Assembly: GCF_020524085.2 (NCBI RefSeq)
Contig: NZ_CP129016.1
Location: 986,001-1,050,000 of the forward strand
Direction of reading: 5' to 3'
Length of the DNA: 64,000 nucleotides
DNA from: Halobacillus litoralis
Lineage (GTDB): Bacteria; Bacillota; Bacilli; Bacillales; Halobacillaceae
The notes beneath the pieces are model-generated. The model saw nothing but the letters and a program-made list of their open reading frames with translations, was not told where the DNA came from and ran no database searches. The stretch's first letter is position 1. Each line of letters opens with the position of its first letter. The position numbers and the translations under genes are program-made. Below are positions 45,041 through 55,472 of this stretch, piece after piece.

Positions 45041-46459
45041 GTGGAAAATAAAACTATCGTTGCTCTTGCGGGGGCAAGTGGATATATAGGCCAAAATTTA
45101 ATGGAAAAACTGAAAGACCGCTCACACATTATCGCCTTATCCCGAAACGGCGACGAAAAGGAAGACAGTGACCAAGTGACCTGGCGTTCGTGCGATTTAT
45201 ACTCGATGGCTGATGCAGAAAAAGGCCTGGATGGAGCGGATATCGCTGTATATCTAGTGCACTCGATGATGCCTTCAGCTAAGTTGACCCAGGGGTCTTT
45301 TGAAGATATGGATGTGATCCTTGCTGATAATTTTGCTCAGGCGGCCAAAAAAGTAGGCGTGAAGCAAATCGTTTATTTGAGTGGCATCATCCCTGAAAAC
45401 CAACCGGAACTTTCCCGTCATTTGAGCAGTCGGCTTGAAGTGGAAAAGATTCTAGGGGCTTACGGAGTACCTGTGACAACGATCCGGGCAGGGCTTATTG
45501 TTGGCCCAAGAGGATCTTCGTTTCCGATATTGAAAAAGTTAGTGAAGCGACTTCCTTTTATGGTTCTCCCGCAATGGACGAAGACCAAGACGCAACCGAT
45601 TGCCTTACCGGACGTGATCGGTTCCCTCGACCAAAGTATCGGCAAAGATAGCCTAAAGGGGCGTTCGATAGACGTTGGCGGCCCGGATGTGATGACTTAT
45701 GAAGAAATGATGCAAAAAGTGGCAGGCGTTATGGGCAGGAAACCTTTTATAGTTCATATACCTTTTTTGACCATTGATTTATCTAAGCTCTGGGTAAGGC
45801 TTGTAACAGGTGCGTCTAAAGAAATGGTATACCCACTCATTGAAAGCCTTATTCATCCGATGGTTACCCATTCAAAAAATAAAGTGGATGGAATCAGTGA
45901 AGGGGAAATCCCTTTCGAGGAAGCGGCCGAATGGGCTTTAAGAGAGGAAGAAAAGCAACCTAAAAGCAAATGGAACAGGCCAGGTCTCCCTTCCATGTAG
46001 GATGATGTCCGCTCTGTCCAGCGTATCCCGCTCCCTCAGGGCCATTCTGCAGACTGGATTGGGAAGTATTATGTGAAGTGGCTGGAAACGGTATTGAATC
46101 CATGGGTGAAAACGACCGTGGATGAAACCCATTGTTGTCAAATTGGTGTGATTTTTAATGACATACCACTGCTCGAATTCACCTACTCAGCAGAGAGAAG
46201 TACGAAGGACCGTGCTTTGTATTATATATCCGGGGGCCGTTTGTCCAATAAAGAGAAAAACGTCAGGGGGAGACTGGAATTCAGGAAAATTCCAGAGAAA
46301 AATGAAGCGATTGTAGCCATTCATGACTATATGCCATCATTGCCATGGTTCTTATATAAGTACACACAGGCAAAGGCTCATTTGATTGTCATGGCGTTAT
46401 TCCGCAGGCATTTGGAGAGATGGGGGACAAACCAACCTTCGTTTCATGTGCATGAATAA
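45041..46459 (+). pseudogene. NAD(P)-binding SDR-like protein with C-terminal DUF2867-type domain, internal TAG
   Basis: The N-terminal ~300 residues form an NmrA/atypical SDR domain with the dinucleotide loop ALAGASGYIGQNLME. The frame stops at TAG (45998-46000) after RPGLPSM, then continues in the same frame with DDVRSVQRIPLPQGHSADWI through FRRHLERWG to 46459. That tail is the DUF2867-like domain that normally completes this ~475-residue family. A single change (for example CAG to TAG) would explain it: a nonsense mutation or base error. GTG at 45041 is preferred because GTG 45032 touches AAGGA. Confidence 0.75.
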
Positions 46460-46484
46460 TTTCAGGATATCGAAACATAATAAC

Positions 46485-46509
46485 CGTGTAAGACATTATG
46501 TTTTACACG
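46485..46509 (+). promoter_or_regulatory. Inverted repeat upstream of a small gene
   Basis: CGTGTAA ... TTACACG with an 11-nt centre, ending 12 bp before the start of the 55-residue protein. Possible operator. Confidence 0.4.
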
Positions 46510-46520
46510 AGGTGATTAGG

Positions 46521-46688
46521 ATGGGCAACAAGGAAAAAAAACCGGATCGCCAGTTCAAGGAAAGAAAGAGCCATGGCGAGCACCGGAATGGCCGAAAAGC
46601 TCAATTCAAAAACCACAGTACACATTTTGGAGAAGTTCCGAATGAGTACGTCGACCGTGAGCGTTTAGGATACAACGCTGACGCGTAA
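46521..46688 (+). CDS. Small basic hydrophilic protein, 55 residues
   Basis: ATG at 46521 follows ACGAGGTGATTAGG. The product (MGNKEKKPDRQFKERKSHGE to VDRERLGYNADA) is highly charged, with no hydrophobic segment. It resembles small spore- or stress-associated proteins of bacilli in composition, but I do not recognise a family. It has its own terminator, supporting a real gene. Confidence 0.6.
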   Translation: MGNKEKKPDRQFKERKSHGEHRNGRKAQFKNHSTHFGEVPNEYVDRERLGYNADA

Positions 46689-46689
46689 C

Positions 46690-46731
46690 CTAATCCCCCA
46701 TACGGCATCATGCCGTATGGGGGATTTTCTT
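46690..46731 (+). terminator. Rho-independent terminator
   Basis: ATCCCCCATACGGCAT / ATGCCGTATGGGGGAT hairpin followed by TTTCTTCTT. Confidence 0.9.
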
Positions 46732-46785
46732 CTTCAAAAGCCATGCACTTCAACTAAATGGAAAGATTGTGAGAGGTGTTGCAGG

Positions 46786-46962
46786 GTTCGTTTGCTGTTT
46801 GGAGAGTCAGGGGTGGCTGGGAAGCGGCTCGCTTTCCTGCGGGGATGACGGAGAGCCTCCTCGAGCTAAAGCTCTGCGGGGTCTCTCCAGCCCATCCATT
46901 CCTGCGGGAGTCTCGCTGCTTCCCAACCACCCATTCGATGAAAGTGAGAAATGAACCCCTCC
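46786..46962 (+). repeat. Extragenic palindromic repeat, copy D
   Basis: Subfamily with GGGGTGGCTGGGAAGCGGCTCG at the left and GCTGCTTCCCAACCACCC at the right. The core TGCGGGGTCTCTCCAGCCCA is shared with copy F (63378-63603), to which it is ~90% alike by eye. Confidence 0.85.
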
Positions 46963-47085
46963 CACGTGAGGACTGTCTTTCACCACCACACTGATATAAT
47001 CATAAAGCGCTCCCGGGAGCTAAATACATGACCTGGGAGTTTAATTCTCGTACTTTCGTCAATTTGGATAAGCTGCTTATTATAG

Positions 47086-47246
47086 AAGTGGTTTCGAAAC
47101 ACTAACATGGTAGAGGGGCGGAGGGAAACGGTGAGACCCCGGAAGGCGTAGCCTGAGGAGGCTCACCGCCCGCCCCATGGAAAGCGAACCTTTTCCCGGA
47201 GCCCCTATATTCACATGAACATCTCGAAACTGAGTCTTTAAGTATA
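47086..47246 (+). repeat. Extragenic palindromic repeat, copy E
   Basis: Starts GAAGTGGTTTCGAAAC, contains GAGGCTCACCGCCCGCCCCA, and ends TCTCGAAACTGAGTCTTTAAG. A shorter version of the type seen in copies A and G. Confidence 0.8.
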
Positions 47247-47342
47247 GAGTTCGTTTGGGGAAGAAGTGGAATCTCTTACTTAACTGTTCGCTCGTTAAAG
47301 TCGATATTACTAGAAGAGAGAGTCAACTTAAGGGGGAAGAAC

Positions 47343-48626
47343 ATGGGTATATTCATGACGAAGAAGAAAGAGGAAGTTCGACCGCTCGGGGAAGGATTTA
47401 CAGGAGTCATTGACATACAAGAAGGTTCCAATTTACATACACAGTTCGAAATGGTTCATCTTAGTGAACAGGATTTGGCGATTCTGCAATCTTTACAGCC
47501 GGTGATCAGCAATCACATCGATCGAATCGTTACCCAATTCTATAAAAACTTGGAAAGTGAACCATCCTTAAAACGGATCATCAAGGACCATAGTTCTGTT
47601 GATCGATTAAAACAAACATTGACCGTTCATATTCAGGAAATGTTCAATGGTACAATTGATCACACATTTATTGAAAAAAGAAAAAGGATTGCGACCGTTC
47701 ATTTGAAAATCGGACTGGAACCGAAATGGTACATGTGTGCTTTCCGGGACCTATTATTATCATTTATGGATATTTATGAAGAGGAACTTCCACATGAACA
47801 TTATGGCCAGGCGACTCGTGCAACGACCAAAATATTAAATATTGAGCAGCAGCTCGTGCTGGAAATGTTTCAGGAAAAAGCCGAAGATCTCCGTCAGATT
47901 GAAGTGGAGCGAAGAGAAGAGGCTTACCGTCGAGTAGATCAAATGTCCGAAGAGGTGGCGGCTGTCTCCCAACAGGCGAGTGCTTCCACAGAGCAATTGA
48001 CGGAACAGACAGATAAGATTGTCAGTGACTCTAAAAAAGGTTCCCAAGTCGCTCAACAAGTGGAGCAGCAGTCAATGGATGGCAAGCAGCGTTTGGAAAT
48101 TCAGCAAAAACAAATGAACGAGATCCAAGAAAATATCAATGAAATATCGGGGGACATGGAAAAATTAAAACATGTCGCTGAAGAGATTAGTAAAATCGTA
48201 ACTATCGTTTCTTCCATTGCTGAACAGACAAATTTACTCTCATTGAATGCATCAATCGAAGCTGCAAGAGCGGGTGAGCACGGTGCAGGTTTTACTGTGG
48301 TCGCAAATGAGGTGCGGAAGTTGTCTGAACAGACGCAGAACTCAGTAGCAGAGGTTTCAGACTTAATTTCCACTACAAGTGGTCAGATTCATAATGTTTC
48401 AAGTAATGTCGGAAACATCAACACCATGATTTCTGAAGGTGCTGACAGCATGGGTCAAATCAATCAATTTTTTACAGAAATCGTATCCGCGATGGGTCAG
48501 AACAAAATGTATAATGCAGGGATTGAAGCAGAGCTCGAACAATTCGCTCAGGTGATCGAGGAAATAAATGGCGCAGTCTATAAGGTGGCAGCTTCTTCTC
48601 AACAGTTGACGGAGCTTACAGAATAA
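47343..48626 (+). CDS. hemAT: HemAT-type globin-coupled aerotaxis transducer
   Basis: Soluble oxygen sensor for chemotaxis, 427 residues. The globin domain (~20-185) has the haem-proximal His120 in [21 protein letters not shown] coiled coil leads to the MCP signalling domain, with tip region [22 protein letters not shown]. No membrane helix, as in B. subtilis HemAT. The signalling domain is intact, in contrast to the broken MCP gene at 28 kb. Site AAGGGGGAAGAAC supports ATG 47343. Confidence 0.93.
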   Translation: MGIFMTKKKEEVRPLGEGFTGVIDIQEGSNLHTQFEMVHLSEQDLAILQSLQPVISNHIDRIVTQFYKNLESEPSLKRIIKDHSSVDRLKQTLTVHIQEMFNGTIDHTFIEKRKRIATVHLKIGLEPKWYMCAFRDLLLSFMDIYEEELPHEHYGQATRATTKILNIEQQLVLEMFQEKAEDLRQIEVERREEAYRRVDQMSEEVAAVSQQASASTEQLTEQTDKIVSDSKKGSQVAQQVEQQSMDGKQRLEIQQKQMNEIQENINEISGDMEKLKHVAEEISKIVTIVSSIAEQTNLLSLNASIEAARAGEHGAGFTVVANEVRKLSEQTQNSVAEVSDLISTTSGQIHNVSSNVGNINTMISEGADSMGQINQFFTEIVSAMGQNKMYNAGIEAELEQFAQVIEEINGAVYKVAASSQQLTELTE

Positions 48627-48717
48627 ACGTGAAGAACCGAATTCTATCTAAATGGAACATTTCAGGTGTTACACGATGAATACGTAACATATCCTCCTTC
48701 AGTGGTCGTGAAAAAAC

Positions 48718-48757
48718 AGGAAGCCCTGCACTTTTATGTGCAGGGCTTCTTTCTTGC
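48718..48757 (+). terminator. Bidirectional terminator
   Basis: GAAGCCCTGCAC-TTTTAT-GTGCAGGGCTTC followed by TTTCTT, between HemAT and the convergent YtxH gene. Confidence 0.85.
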
Positions 48758-48766
48758 AGAATAGAA

Positions 48767-49288
48767 TTAGCGTGGAGGATTGACCTCTACGACTTTTTCT
48801 TGAGGTAATTTAGCTTCTTCCTCAGCTGAATCTTCTTTAAGCTCGTCCTTCGCTTCTTGGGCTTTATCGCCCACTTCCTGCAAATCTTCTCCGGCCTCTT
48901 TTGCTGTGTTTATAATTTCTTCAGACTCTTCTTTAATATCTTTGGCTCTATCGGCAATCTCTTTTCCTTGGTTATTAAATACGTCTTGAACAGTTGCGGC
49001 AGCTTCACTTACAATGTTCACCACGTTACGGACGCGTGTAACAAGGTCATCTTTTTTTGCAGATGGATCTTCTTTTACCTCAGAAGCATAGTCAGAAACC
49101 GCGTCTTTCGTTGAACGCGTGCCTTCTTTCAGACGCTTTCTTTCTTTAGGGTCTTTAATAAGAATGAAAGCCCCGCCGATTAATGCCCCTGTTAAGATAG
49201 CAATCGGCAATTTTTTGTTGCCTCTTTTTTTAGTTGTTTGAGCTTGTGGTTGCTGGTTAACATTTTGATTTACATTTTGGTTTTCCAT
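48767..49288 (-). CDS. YtxH-like general stress protein
   Basis: Protein of 173 residues with a Gln/Asn-rich start, one hydrophobic segment (LPIAILTGALIGGAFILI) and a long, highly charged helical tail rich in Glu, Lys and Asp. The segment with GGAFILIKDPKERKRLKEGT is typical of YtxH. Last gene of a four-gene operon with two DUF948 proteins, the YtxG/YtxH pairing known from bacilli. Probably peripheral to the envelope; molecular role unknown. Confidence 0.75.
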   Translation of the reverse strand: MENQNVNQNVNQQPQAQTTKKRGNKKLPIAILTGALIGGAFILIKDPKERKRLKEGTRSTKDAVSDYASEVKEDPSAKKDDLVTRVRNVVNIVSEAAATVQDVFNNQGKEIADRAKDIKEESEEIINTAKEAGEDLQEVGDKAQEAKDELKEDSAEEEAKLPQEKVVEVNPPR

Positions 49289-49512
49289 TAGGAAGTTCCC
49301 CTTTCGGTGGTTAAATTTTTTTGCGCTTCCATACGCATTTTTTCTTTTGTCGTTTGGATGTCTTCATATTGATTTCTACCTGCATTATAAAATTCCTCTT
49401 TTTTGCGGTCATACTTCATTTTTGAAACAGAAGGTTCCTTGACCCATATCCTTAAAGCTAATCCACTGATGAAACCGGCGACGATTCCAATGATCCACTC
49501 GAGAGCCTTCAT
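49288..49512 (-). CDS. Small membrane-anchored protein, 74 residues
   Basis: ATG at 49512 overlaps the stop of the preceding gene (ATGA-type coupling) and follows GGAGACCACTTCCTC. One N-terminal membrane helix (WIIGIVAGFISGLALRIWV) and a charged helical tail. Family not recognised, but it sits between DUF948 and YtxH genes, so it is likely part of the same envelope-stress module. The stop overlaps the next start by one base. Confidence 0.65.
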   Translation of the reverse strand: MKALEWIIGIVAGFISGLALRIWVKEPSVSKMKYDRKKEEFYNAGRNQYEDIQTTKEKMRMEAQKNLTTERGTS

Positions 49513-49958
49513 GAGGAAGTGGTCTCCAACTGAGTGGCTTTCATTGCCTTCCGTTTTTGTGAAAAGTAATACGTCAAAGCTAGAGCACCGTAAACTCCGC
49601 GCCAACCTTCTTCGTTAATCTTTTGTTCGCCTTCATGCGTTGTCTGCTTGAGGGAATAGGTCATATCAACAAGAGAGGAAGTAAGTTTCCTGGAAGACTC
49701 ACCGATATCACCGACGATGTAGAAAAGAGGACTGAGCGCCCGAATTTTTTCATTCACATCAGCTAATGTATCATTACTGTGGTGCAGGACACCTGTCGTT
49801 TCTTTCATGACAGAATCCAGTTGCTCTGGCAGTTGATCGACGGTTTTTTTAACTCCGCCAAGGACACCTGCCAAGTTGTTCAATGCTTTAATGAGGAAAA
49901 TGGAGACAATCGCAAAGGCGATCCCGATAATTAAAACACCGATTCCTAAAAAGTCCAT
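49509..49958 (-). CDS. DUF948 (YtxG-like) membrane protein
   Basis: 149 residues. An N-terminal membrane helix (GIGVLIIGIAFAIVSIFLI) is followed by the DUF948 helical region LNNLAGVLGGVKKTVDQLPE and a coiled-coil part, ending with an Ala/Leu/Tyr-rich short helix and basic tail. Second gene of the operon. Family function unknown; B. subtilis YtxG is a general stress protein. Confidence 0.82.
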   Translation of the reverse strand: MDFLGIGVLIIGIAFAIVSIFLIKALNNLAGVLGGVKKTVDQLPEQLDSVMKETTGVLHHSNDTLADVNEKIRALSPLFYIVGDIGESSRKLTSSLVDMTYSLKQTTHEGEQKINEEGWRGVYGALALTYYFSQKRKAMKATQLETTSS

Positions 49959-49976
49959 CTGAAAAACCTCTCTTCT

Positions 49977-50388
49977 TTATTGTACTTTTTTTCTCTTCCA
50001 TTTCAGATACAGTTCAATTGCTGCATCTCCCCAACGGAGTGCTTTTGTTACTTTTTCATCTCTTTCATGAGAAGCATGCGCGACACTTTCAGAAACGCCC
50101 TGAATGGACTGGTTGACATGACCGACCGTGGTACCGACATTGCTGAGGGCGTCCATCAGACCGTCAAGCGTCTTCGTTTTGGTTTCAATATCTGAAGCAA
50201 TGTGATTCGTTTTCTTTAGTAAGCTTTCTGATTCTGTTGTGATGCCCTGCATCTGTCCTTCGACTTTTTCTAACGTCTGAAACACTCGTCATCGTACTCG
50301 ATGCAGCTTTCAATGTTTTCACGACGAAGATGGCTATGAATGCAAAGGCAATCGCGATGATGAGTAAACTGATTCCCGCTAATGACAT
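49977..50388 (-). pseudogene. DUF948-like protein, one-base frameshift
   Basis: The first frame begins MSLAGISLLIIAIAFAFIAI with the membrane helix and KTLKAASSTMTSV. Near 50285 the sense moves to the next frame: FQTLEKVEGQMQGITTESES to the basic C-terminus LYLKWKRKKVQ at 49977. One base is missing in or near a TTT run. Joined, it gives ~137 residues, a paralogue of the DUF948 protein that follows it. First gene of the operon; probable sequencing error. Confidence 0.75.
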
Positions 50389-50940
50389 GACTCTTCACCT
50401 CTTTTATGTTTTAGGAATTCCTCTATCTGCTTTCTTTTTGCAAAGGAGAGAAAAAGCCACTGGAACATCTGTCTCCAGCTAACCCTTTAATTCTTGTAAA
50501 GCTATACCACTAATCTTTTTCAATGAAACACTCTCCAAGCTAGAAGTTTATGTAAATCTAAAAGATCGTCCTTTTTCCTCAAAATCGGCTTTTCTAAAAT
50601 AGTTGGTTTCATTGGGGGCAGGGAAGTCTCCCTCGATGTAAGAGAAACAACAAGGAGTCAATCTGCTCCTTATGAATTCTTGTCCATTGCCAGTCTATTT
50701 TTTGCCCATTAACCAATAAGAATTCACACAGAGTGGTTCATCGTTTTCTTCTATTGTTAAGCTACTATCTTCCGCCTCTTAGATCTTCCAACCTATATTT
50801 CTTTAGAGACTGAGCAAAAACAAAAAGCAATTCTTCCAAACGATGAATACCTATATATTCATTACTATAAAAGTCCTATATTTGGAATCTTTTGTATAAG
50901 TCATGTTTTTCCATAAAAGGAAGAGGGAAGTACATAATCA
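50389..50940. other. Intergenic region upstream of the glycogen operon
   Basis: About 550 bp of AT-rich sequence without a convincing ORF, RNA motif or repeat copy. It must hold the promoter of the minus-strand DUF948 operon near 50400-50450, but I see no confident match. Confidence 0.4.
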
Positions 50941-50954
50941 TGCAAGCGCTTACT
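50941..50954 (+). promoter_or_regulatory. Candidate cre site of the glg operon
   Basis: TGCAAGCGCTTACT matches 12 of 14 positions of the CcpA site, ~110 bp upstream of the promoter. A CcpA link would suit carbon-storage genes. Confidence 0.4.
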
Positions 50955-51051
50955 TATAAACGTTGTTATCAAAGTAAGCAGAAATAATAATTTTGTATAA
51001 AAATTCGTCACGATTCGACAAAACTTTTCAGAAAATTTTTATTAATAGCAA

Positions 51052-51080
51052 TTGTAAAAGAGGTTTTCTGATTTTATGAT
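51052..51080 (+). promoter_or_regulatory. Candidate promoter of the glg operon
   Basis: TTGTAA (51052-51057) and TATGAT (51075-51080), 17 bp apart, ~90 bp before glgB. Confidence 0.5.
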
Positions 51081-51167
51081 GAATATAGGCAAAAATAAAA
51101 CACGTAAATTTTTTGCATGTTCATCAACAGAAACTAAAAATCTACTAGATTTAAGAGGAGTGATGGT

Positions 51168-53087
51168 GTGGTCCAAGATACAACTTTAGAGCATGATATC
51201 TATTTATTCCATGAAGGAAATCTCCGTTACAGTCACAGGCTGCTCGGGGCGCATCCGGAGACGAGAAACGGAGAGAAAGGTGTCCGTTTTGCTGTTTGGG
51301 CTCCAAATGCGGTTCAGGTGAGTGTCGTCGGGATGTTTAACGAGTGGGACGGTCGGGAGAATCCCATGGAAAAAATCAATGATAACGGAATTTGGATCGC
51401 CTTCATTCCAGGTCTTGATAAAGGCACCATGTACAAATATGAGATTTTAACCACTCACGGTCATCTTCAGCTGAAAGCGGACCCATATGCTATTTCCAGC
51501 GAACTTCGTCCTGATACGGCTTCTGTCGTCCATCCTTTGGACAATTACTCCTGGGGTGATGATGAATGGATGAAGCAGAGAAAAGCGAAGAACCCCTATG
51601 AATCTCCGATGTCGATCTATGAGCTTCACCTTGGTTCATGGAAAAACATAGAACCTGAGGTTTTTTACAATTACCGAGACTACGCAGAGATGGTCATTCC
51701 TTACGTAAAGGACCTCGGATATACCCATATTGAACTCCTTCCATTGACAGAGCACCCTTTTGACCGTTCATGGGGATATCAAGCTACCGGGTACTTCTCT
51801 GTCACATCCCGTTATGGAACCCCTGACGATTTCAAATATTTTGTCGACCAGTGTCATAAATATGGAATCGGTGTCATATTGGATTGGGTTCCGGGGCATT
51901 TTTGTAAGGATGCCCATGGGTTACGTCGGTTCGATGGAGAAGCTCTCTATGAATATGCAAATCCTAGTAAGGCGGAGAAAACGCAGTGGGGTACGCTTAC
52001 GTTCGATTTTGCTAGAAACGAAGTTCAGAGTTTCCTGATTTCGAACGCGATTTACTGGCTGAAGGAATACCACCTCGATGGCTTGCGGGTGGATGCCGTT
52101 GCTAGCATGTTGTATTTGGATTTCGGCAAGGAAGATGGAGAGTGGGAGCTGAATGAGTACGGCGGGCGTGAAAACTTGGAAGCCGTTTCGTTTATCAAAA
52201 AAATGAATGAAGCTATTTTTGAGGAAACACCAGATGTATTGATGATGGCCGAAGAGTCCACCTCATGGCCGCTCGTCAGTGCGCCAACCTATATCGGAGG
52301 TCTAGGCTTCAATTATAAATGGAACATGGGCTGGATGAACGACATGCTTAAGTATATGGAGATGGATCCGATTCACCGGAAGTACCACCATAACTTGATT
52401 ACTTTCTCTTTGTTCTATGCTTTTTCCGAGAATTTTGTATTGCCGATTTCTCATGATGAGGTCGTTCATGGTAAGAAATCGTTACTAAATAAAATGCCGG
52501 GTGATTACTGGCAGAAGTTCGCGAACTTGCGAGCCTTTCTCGCCTATATGTATGCCCACCCAGGGAAAAAACTCATGTTCATGGGAGGTGAATTCGGACA
52601 GTTCGATGAGTGGAAAGATTTAGAGGATTTGGATTGGGAGCTATTGGACTACGATTCCCACGCCTCCATATTGGATTATACGAAACAGTTGCACCAATTG
52701 TATCAAGATATGCCAGCTCTATGGGAACTTGATCATAAAGAAGAAGGCTTCATGTGGATCGATGCCAACAACTATGAGCAGAGCATCATCTCATTTGTCC
52801 GCAACAGTCGTACATCGAATGACCAACTGGTGGTCGTCTGCAATTTCACTCCAGAAGTCTACCACGATTACAGAGTAGGAGTACCGAAACATGGCTCATA
52901 TAAAGAGATTTTCTCGAGCGACGCGGAACATTTCGGAGGTTCTGGGCAGACAAACGGTTTGCCTTTAGAAAGCGTACCTTCCCCATGGCAAGGACAGGAT
53001 CAGCATATTACCATGACGATTCCCCCGCTCGGTGTGAGCTTCTTGAAAAGAACTTCAGTATCCAAGGAGGAAAATCATGAAAAATAA
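51168..53087 (+). CDS. glgB: 1,4-alpha-glucan branching enzyme
   Basis: GH13 branching enzyme of 639 residues, making alpha-1,6 branches in glycogen. N-terminal CBM48 domain ([20 protein letters not shown]), then the catalytic barrel with nucleophile Asp in [14 protein letters not shown], acid/base Glu in VLMMAEEST and the third Asp in [13 protein letters not shown] start with GAGGAGTGATG. Its stop overlaps glgC by 11 bp, so translation is coupled. First gene of the operon. Confidence 0.97.
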   Translation: MVQDTTLEHDIYLFHEGNLRYSHRLLGAHPETRNGEKGVRFAVWAPNAVQVSVVGMFNEWDGRENPMEKINDNGIWIAFIPGLDKGTMYKYEILTTHGHLQLKADPYAISSELRPDTASVVHPLDNYSWGDDEWMKQRKAKNPYESPMSIYELHLGSWKNIEPEVFYNYRDYAEMVIPYVKDLGYTHIELLPLTEHPFDRSWGYQATGYFSVTSRYGTPDDFKYFVDQCHKYGIGVILDWVPGHFCKDAHGLRRFDGEALYEYANPSKAEKTQWGTLTFDFARNEVQSFLISNAIYWLKEYHLDGLRVDAVASMLYLDFGKEDGEWELNEYGGRENLEAVSFIKKMNEAIFEETPDVLMMAEESTSWPLVSAPTYIGGLGFNYKWNMGWMNDMLKYMEMDPIHRKYHHNLITFSLFYAFSENFVLPISHDEVVHGKKSLLNKMPGDYWQKFANLRAFLAYMYAHPGKKLMFMGGEFGQFDEWKDLEDLDWELLDYDSHASILDYTKQLHQLYQDMPALWELDHKEEGFMWIDANNYEQSIISFVRNSRTSNDQLVVVCNFTPEVYHDYRVGVPKHGSYKEIFSSDAEHFGGSGQTNGLPLESVPSPWQGQDQHITMTIPPLGVSFLKRTSVSKEENHEK

Positions 53088-54237
53088 AGAATGTGTAGCA
53101 ATGCTTCTGGCTGGCGGACAAGGAACCAGGCTGAAGTCATTGACCAAACAAATCGCAAAGCCTGCCGTCTACTTTGGCGGAAAATATAGAATCATCGACT
53201 TTCCATTGAGCAATTGCACAAATTCAGGGATTGACACAGTCGGTGTCCTTACTCAATACGAACCGTTGATATTGAACGACTATATAGGAATTGGAGACAC
53301 ATGGGATCTTGACCGTAAATATGGCGGGGTATCCGTTCTTCCTCCATTCATGCAGGCGGAAGGGGGCGGCTGGTACACAGGAACAGCCAACGCCATTTAC
53401 CGGAACTTGAAATTTCTGAATCAATACGACCCTGAACACGTACTTGTACTTTCTGGAGACCATATTTATAAAATGGATTACGGTGCGATGCTTGATTATC
53501 ATAGAGGATCCGGTGCTGATGCAACGATTTCGGTTATTGAAGTGCCGTGGGACGATGCCAGCCGTTTTGGCATCATGAACACGGATGGAGATGGAAGAAT
53601 TACTGAATTCGATGAAAAACCTGAGAATCCGAAGAGCAACTTGGCATCTATGGGTGTGTATATTTTCCGTTGGGATGTATTGAAACAATACCTGATTGAA
53701 GATGCAGAAAAAGAAAATTCCTCCCATGATTTCGGGAAGGATATCATTCCAGCTCTTCTTTATGACTATAAAAAATTGATGGCTTATACGTTTGAAGGTT
53801 ATTGGAAGGATGTCGGGACGATCGACAGCCTTTGGGAAGCGAACATGGACCTTCTGAAGAGGGAGCCTGAGTTGGATTTGAACGATTCGAAGTGGCGAAT
53901 TTACTCAAAGAACCCGAACCAGCCGCCACAATATATCGCGCCGACTGCTCATGTGAGAAATGCCTTGATTAATGAGGGGTGCCGCATCAAGGGATCTGTA
54001 GATACATCGATCATTTTCTATGGTGTGCACGTAGATGAATCTTCGGTTGTCAAAGACAGTGTCATCATGCCTGATGTGAAAATCGGTAAAAATGTTAAGA
54101 TTCACCGTGCCATCATTTCAAAAGGCAGCGTCATTGAAGATGGAGCGGTCATCGGCGACCCTTCACCAGACAGTGAAATCACACTCGTGGCAGATGAGGG
54201 AAGTGTCCTTGCCACAAGTTATGCTACCAATAGTTAA
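53077..54237 (+). CDS. glgC: Glucose-1-phosphate adenylyltransferase, catalytic subunit
   Basis: Makes ADP-glucose, 386 residues. The nucleotidyltransferase signature [20 protein letters not shown] is intact, with [20 protein letters not shown] next. The C-terminal ~100 residues are a left-handed beta-helix (hexapeptide-like repeats [19 protein letters not shown]). Pairs with GlgD as in B. subtilis. Site CCAAGGAGGAAAATC. Confidence 0.97.
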   Translation: MKNKECVAMLLAGGQGTRLKSLTKQIAKPAVYFGGKYRIIDFPLSNCTNSGIDTVGVLTQYEPLILNDYIGIGDTWDLDRKYGGVSVLPPFMQAEGGGWYTGTANAIYRNLKFLNQYDPEHVLVLSGDHIYKMDYGAMLDYHRGSGADATISVIEVPWDDASRFGIMNTDGDGRITEFDEKPENPKSNLASMGVYIFRWDVLKQYLIEDAEKENSSHDFGKDIIPALLYDYKKLMAYTFEGYWKDVGTIDSLWEANMDLLKREPELDLNDSKWRIYSKNPNQPPQYIAPTAHVRNALINEGCRIKGSVDTSIIFYGVHVDESSVVKDSVIMPDVKIGKNVKIHRAIISKGSVIEDGAVIGDPSPDSEITLVADEGSVLATSYATNS

Positions 54238-54249
54238 AGGGAGGATTTT

Positions 54250-55356
54250 ATGGATCGTATAGCAGGAATCATAAACTTAGATCACGAACAAGACATGTTG
54301 GATGAGTTGACCTATTTCCGTTGTGGCGCAGCCGTACCGTTTGCGGGGCGTTACCGGATGATCGACTTTGCCATTTCAAATATGACGAATTCCCGGATTG
54401 AATCCGTGGCGGTATTCGCTCGCAGAAAGTACCGCTCCCTGATGGACCATTTGGAACAAGGGAAAGCATGGGACTTGGACCGCAAGCGCGGGGGACTGTT
54501 CATCCTTCCTCCTGACTGGAATGATCCAACAGACATTTCACGTGGGGACTTGCAGCATTTCCACAACAATATCGATTTCATCAATCGAACGTTAGCCAAC
54601 TATATCGTCGTCTCGGGCTCTCAGCATATCTGCAACATCAATTATCAAGATGTCCTTCAAGAGCATAAGAGCTCTGGTGCGGATGTTACGGTTATCTACA
54701 AAAAAGTCGATGAACTTTACCCCGAGCATCAAAGAGCCCACAAGCTTGACATTAATCAAGACAACCGTGTGACAGCGATCCACAATGATCATAGCAATAA
54801 CAATGTGTACATGGATATGTACATCATTGAGAAAGACCTCTTGTACTCCTTAATTGAAAAATGCATCGCCCACGGCTGCTCCCACTTTTTCTTGGACGGG
54901 ATTAAAGCCAAACTTCCTGAAATTAATATTCATGCGTATGAATACCATGGTGGTCATGCTTTGGTGAATTCTGTTGAAAGCTACTACCGTAACAGTGCGA
55001 AGCTCTTGAATCCAGAAGAACATGATGAATTGTTTAAGGATGATGCTCCTGTATTCACAAAAGTAAAAAACGAAGCACCTTCCAACTATACCGCGACATC
55101 CAACGTGACTAATACGATGGTCGCAAATGGATGTGTCATTGAAGGTCATGTTGAGGACAGCATTCTATTCCGCGGTGTGAAAGTCGCTGAAGGAGCGGTT
55201 ATTAAAAATTCGATCATTATGCAACGCTGTGAAATTGATAGCAATGCCGTTTTAGAAAACGTCATTCTTGATAAAGATTGCAACATTTCAAATGGAAAGA
55301 CATTAATTGGTGCTCCAGAGAAGCCGTATGTCGTAGCGAAAAGAAGAACAATGTAA
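54250..55356 (+). CDS. glgD: Glucose-1-phosphate adenylyltransferase, regulatory subunit GlgD
   Basis: 368 residues, same fold as GlgC, but the N-terminal glycine-rich pyrophosphorylase loop is replaced by AGIINLDHEQDMLDEL. It keeps the FAGRYRMIDFAISNM segment and the C-terminal beta-helix (VEDSILFRGVKVAEGAVIKN). Absence of the nucleotide-binding loop is typical of the non-catalytic partner that stabilises or activates GlgC. 12 bp after glgC. Confidence 0.95.
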   Translation: MDRIAGIINLDHEQDMLDELTYFRCGAAVPFAGRYRMIDFAISNMTNSRIESVAVFARRKYRSLMDHLEQGKAWDLDRKRGGLFILPPDWNDPTDISRGDLQHFHNNIDFINRTLANYIVVSGSQHICNINYQDVLQEHKSSGADVTVIYKKVDELYPEHQRAHKLDINQDNRVTAIHNDHSNNNVYMDMYIIEKDLLYSLIEKCIAHGCSHFFLDGIKAKLPEINIHAYEYHGGHALVNSVESYYRNSAKLLNPEEHDELFKDDAPVFTKVKNEAPSNYTATSNVTNTMVANGCVIEGHVEDSILFRGVKVAEGAVIKNSIIMQRCEIDSNAVLENVILDKDCNISNGKTLIGAPEKPYVVAKRRTM

Positions 55357-55368
55357 TATCCCAATGGA

Positions 55369-55408
55369 AGGGACTGTCCGGATCTCATCACTCTGACAGT
55401 CCTTTTCA
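55369..55408 (+). terminator. Intra-operon terminator/attenuator
   Basis: GGACTGTC ... GACAGTCC hairpin followed by TTTTC, between glgD and glgA. Confidence 0.65.
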
Positions 55409-55472
55409 TGTAATCAGCTTATTCGTGATGTTTTGAACATGTTCGAACTAATATTAAAGGAGTGGGTCAAGC

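Noticed and set aside
46769-46994. ORFs of 60-72 codons
   Set aside because: By-products of repeat copy D; the same peptide strings appear from copy F.
47000-47045. ATACATGACCTGGGAG as a fifth copy of the dispersed motif
   Set aside because: Only the ATGACCTGG core matches; the flanking CACC and AATATGG parts are missing.
26039-51024. Shared 14-mer ACGATTCGACAAAA at 26039 and 51010
   Set aside because: A repeated 14-mer is expected by chance in 64 kb, and the flanks differ.
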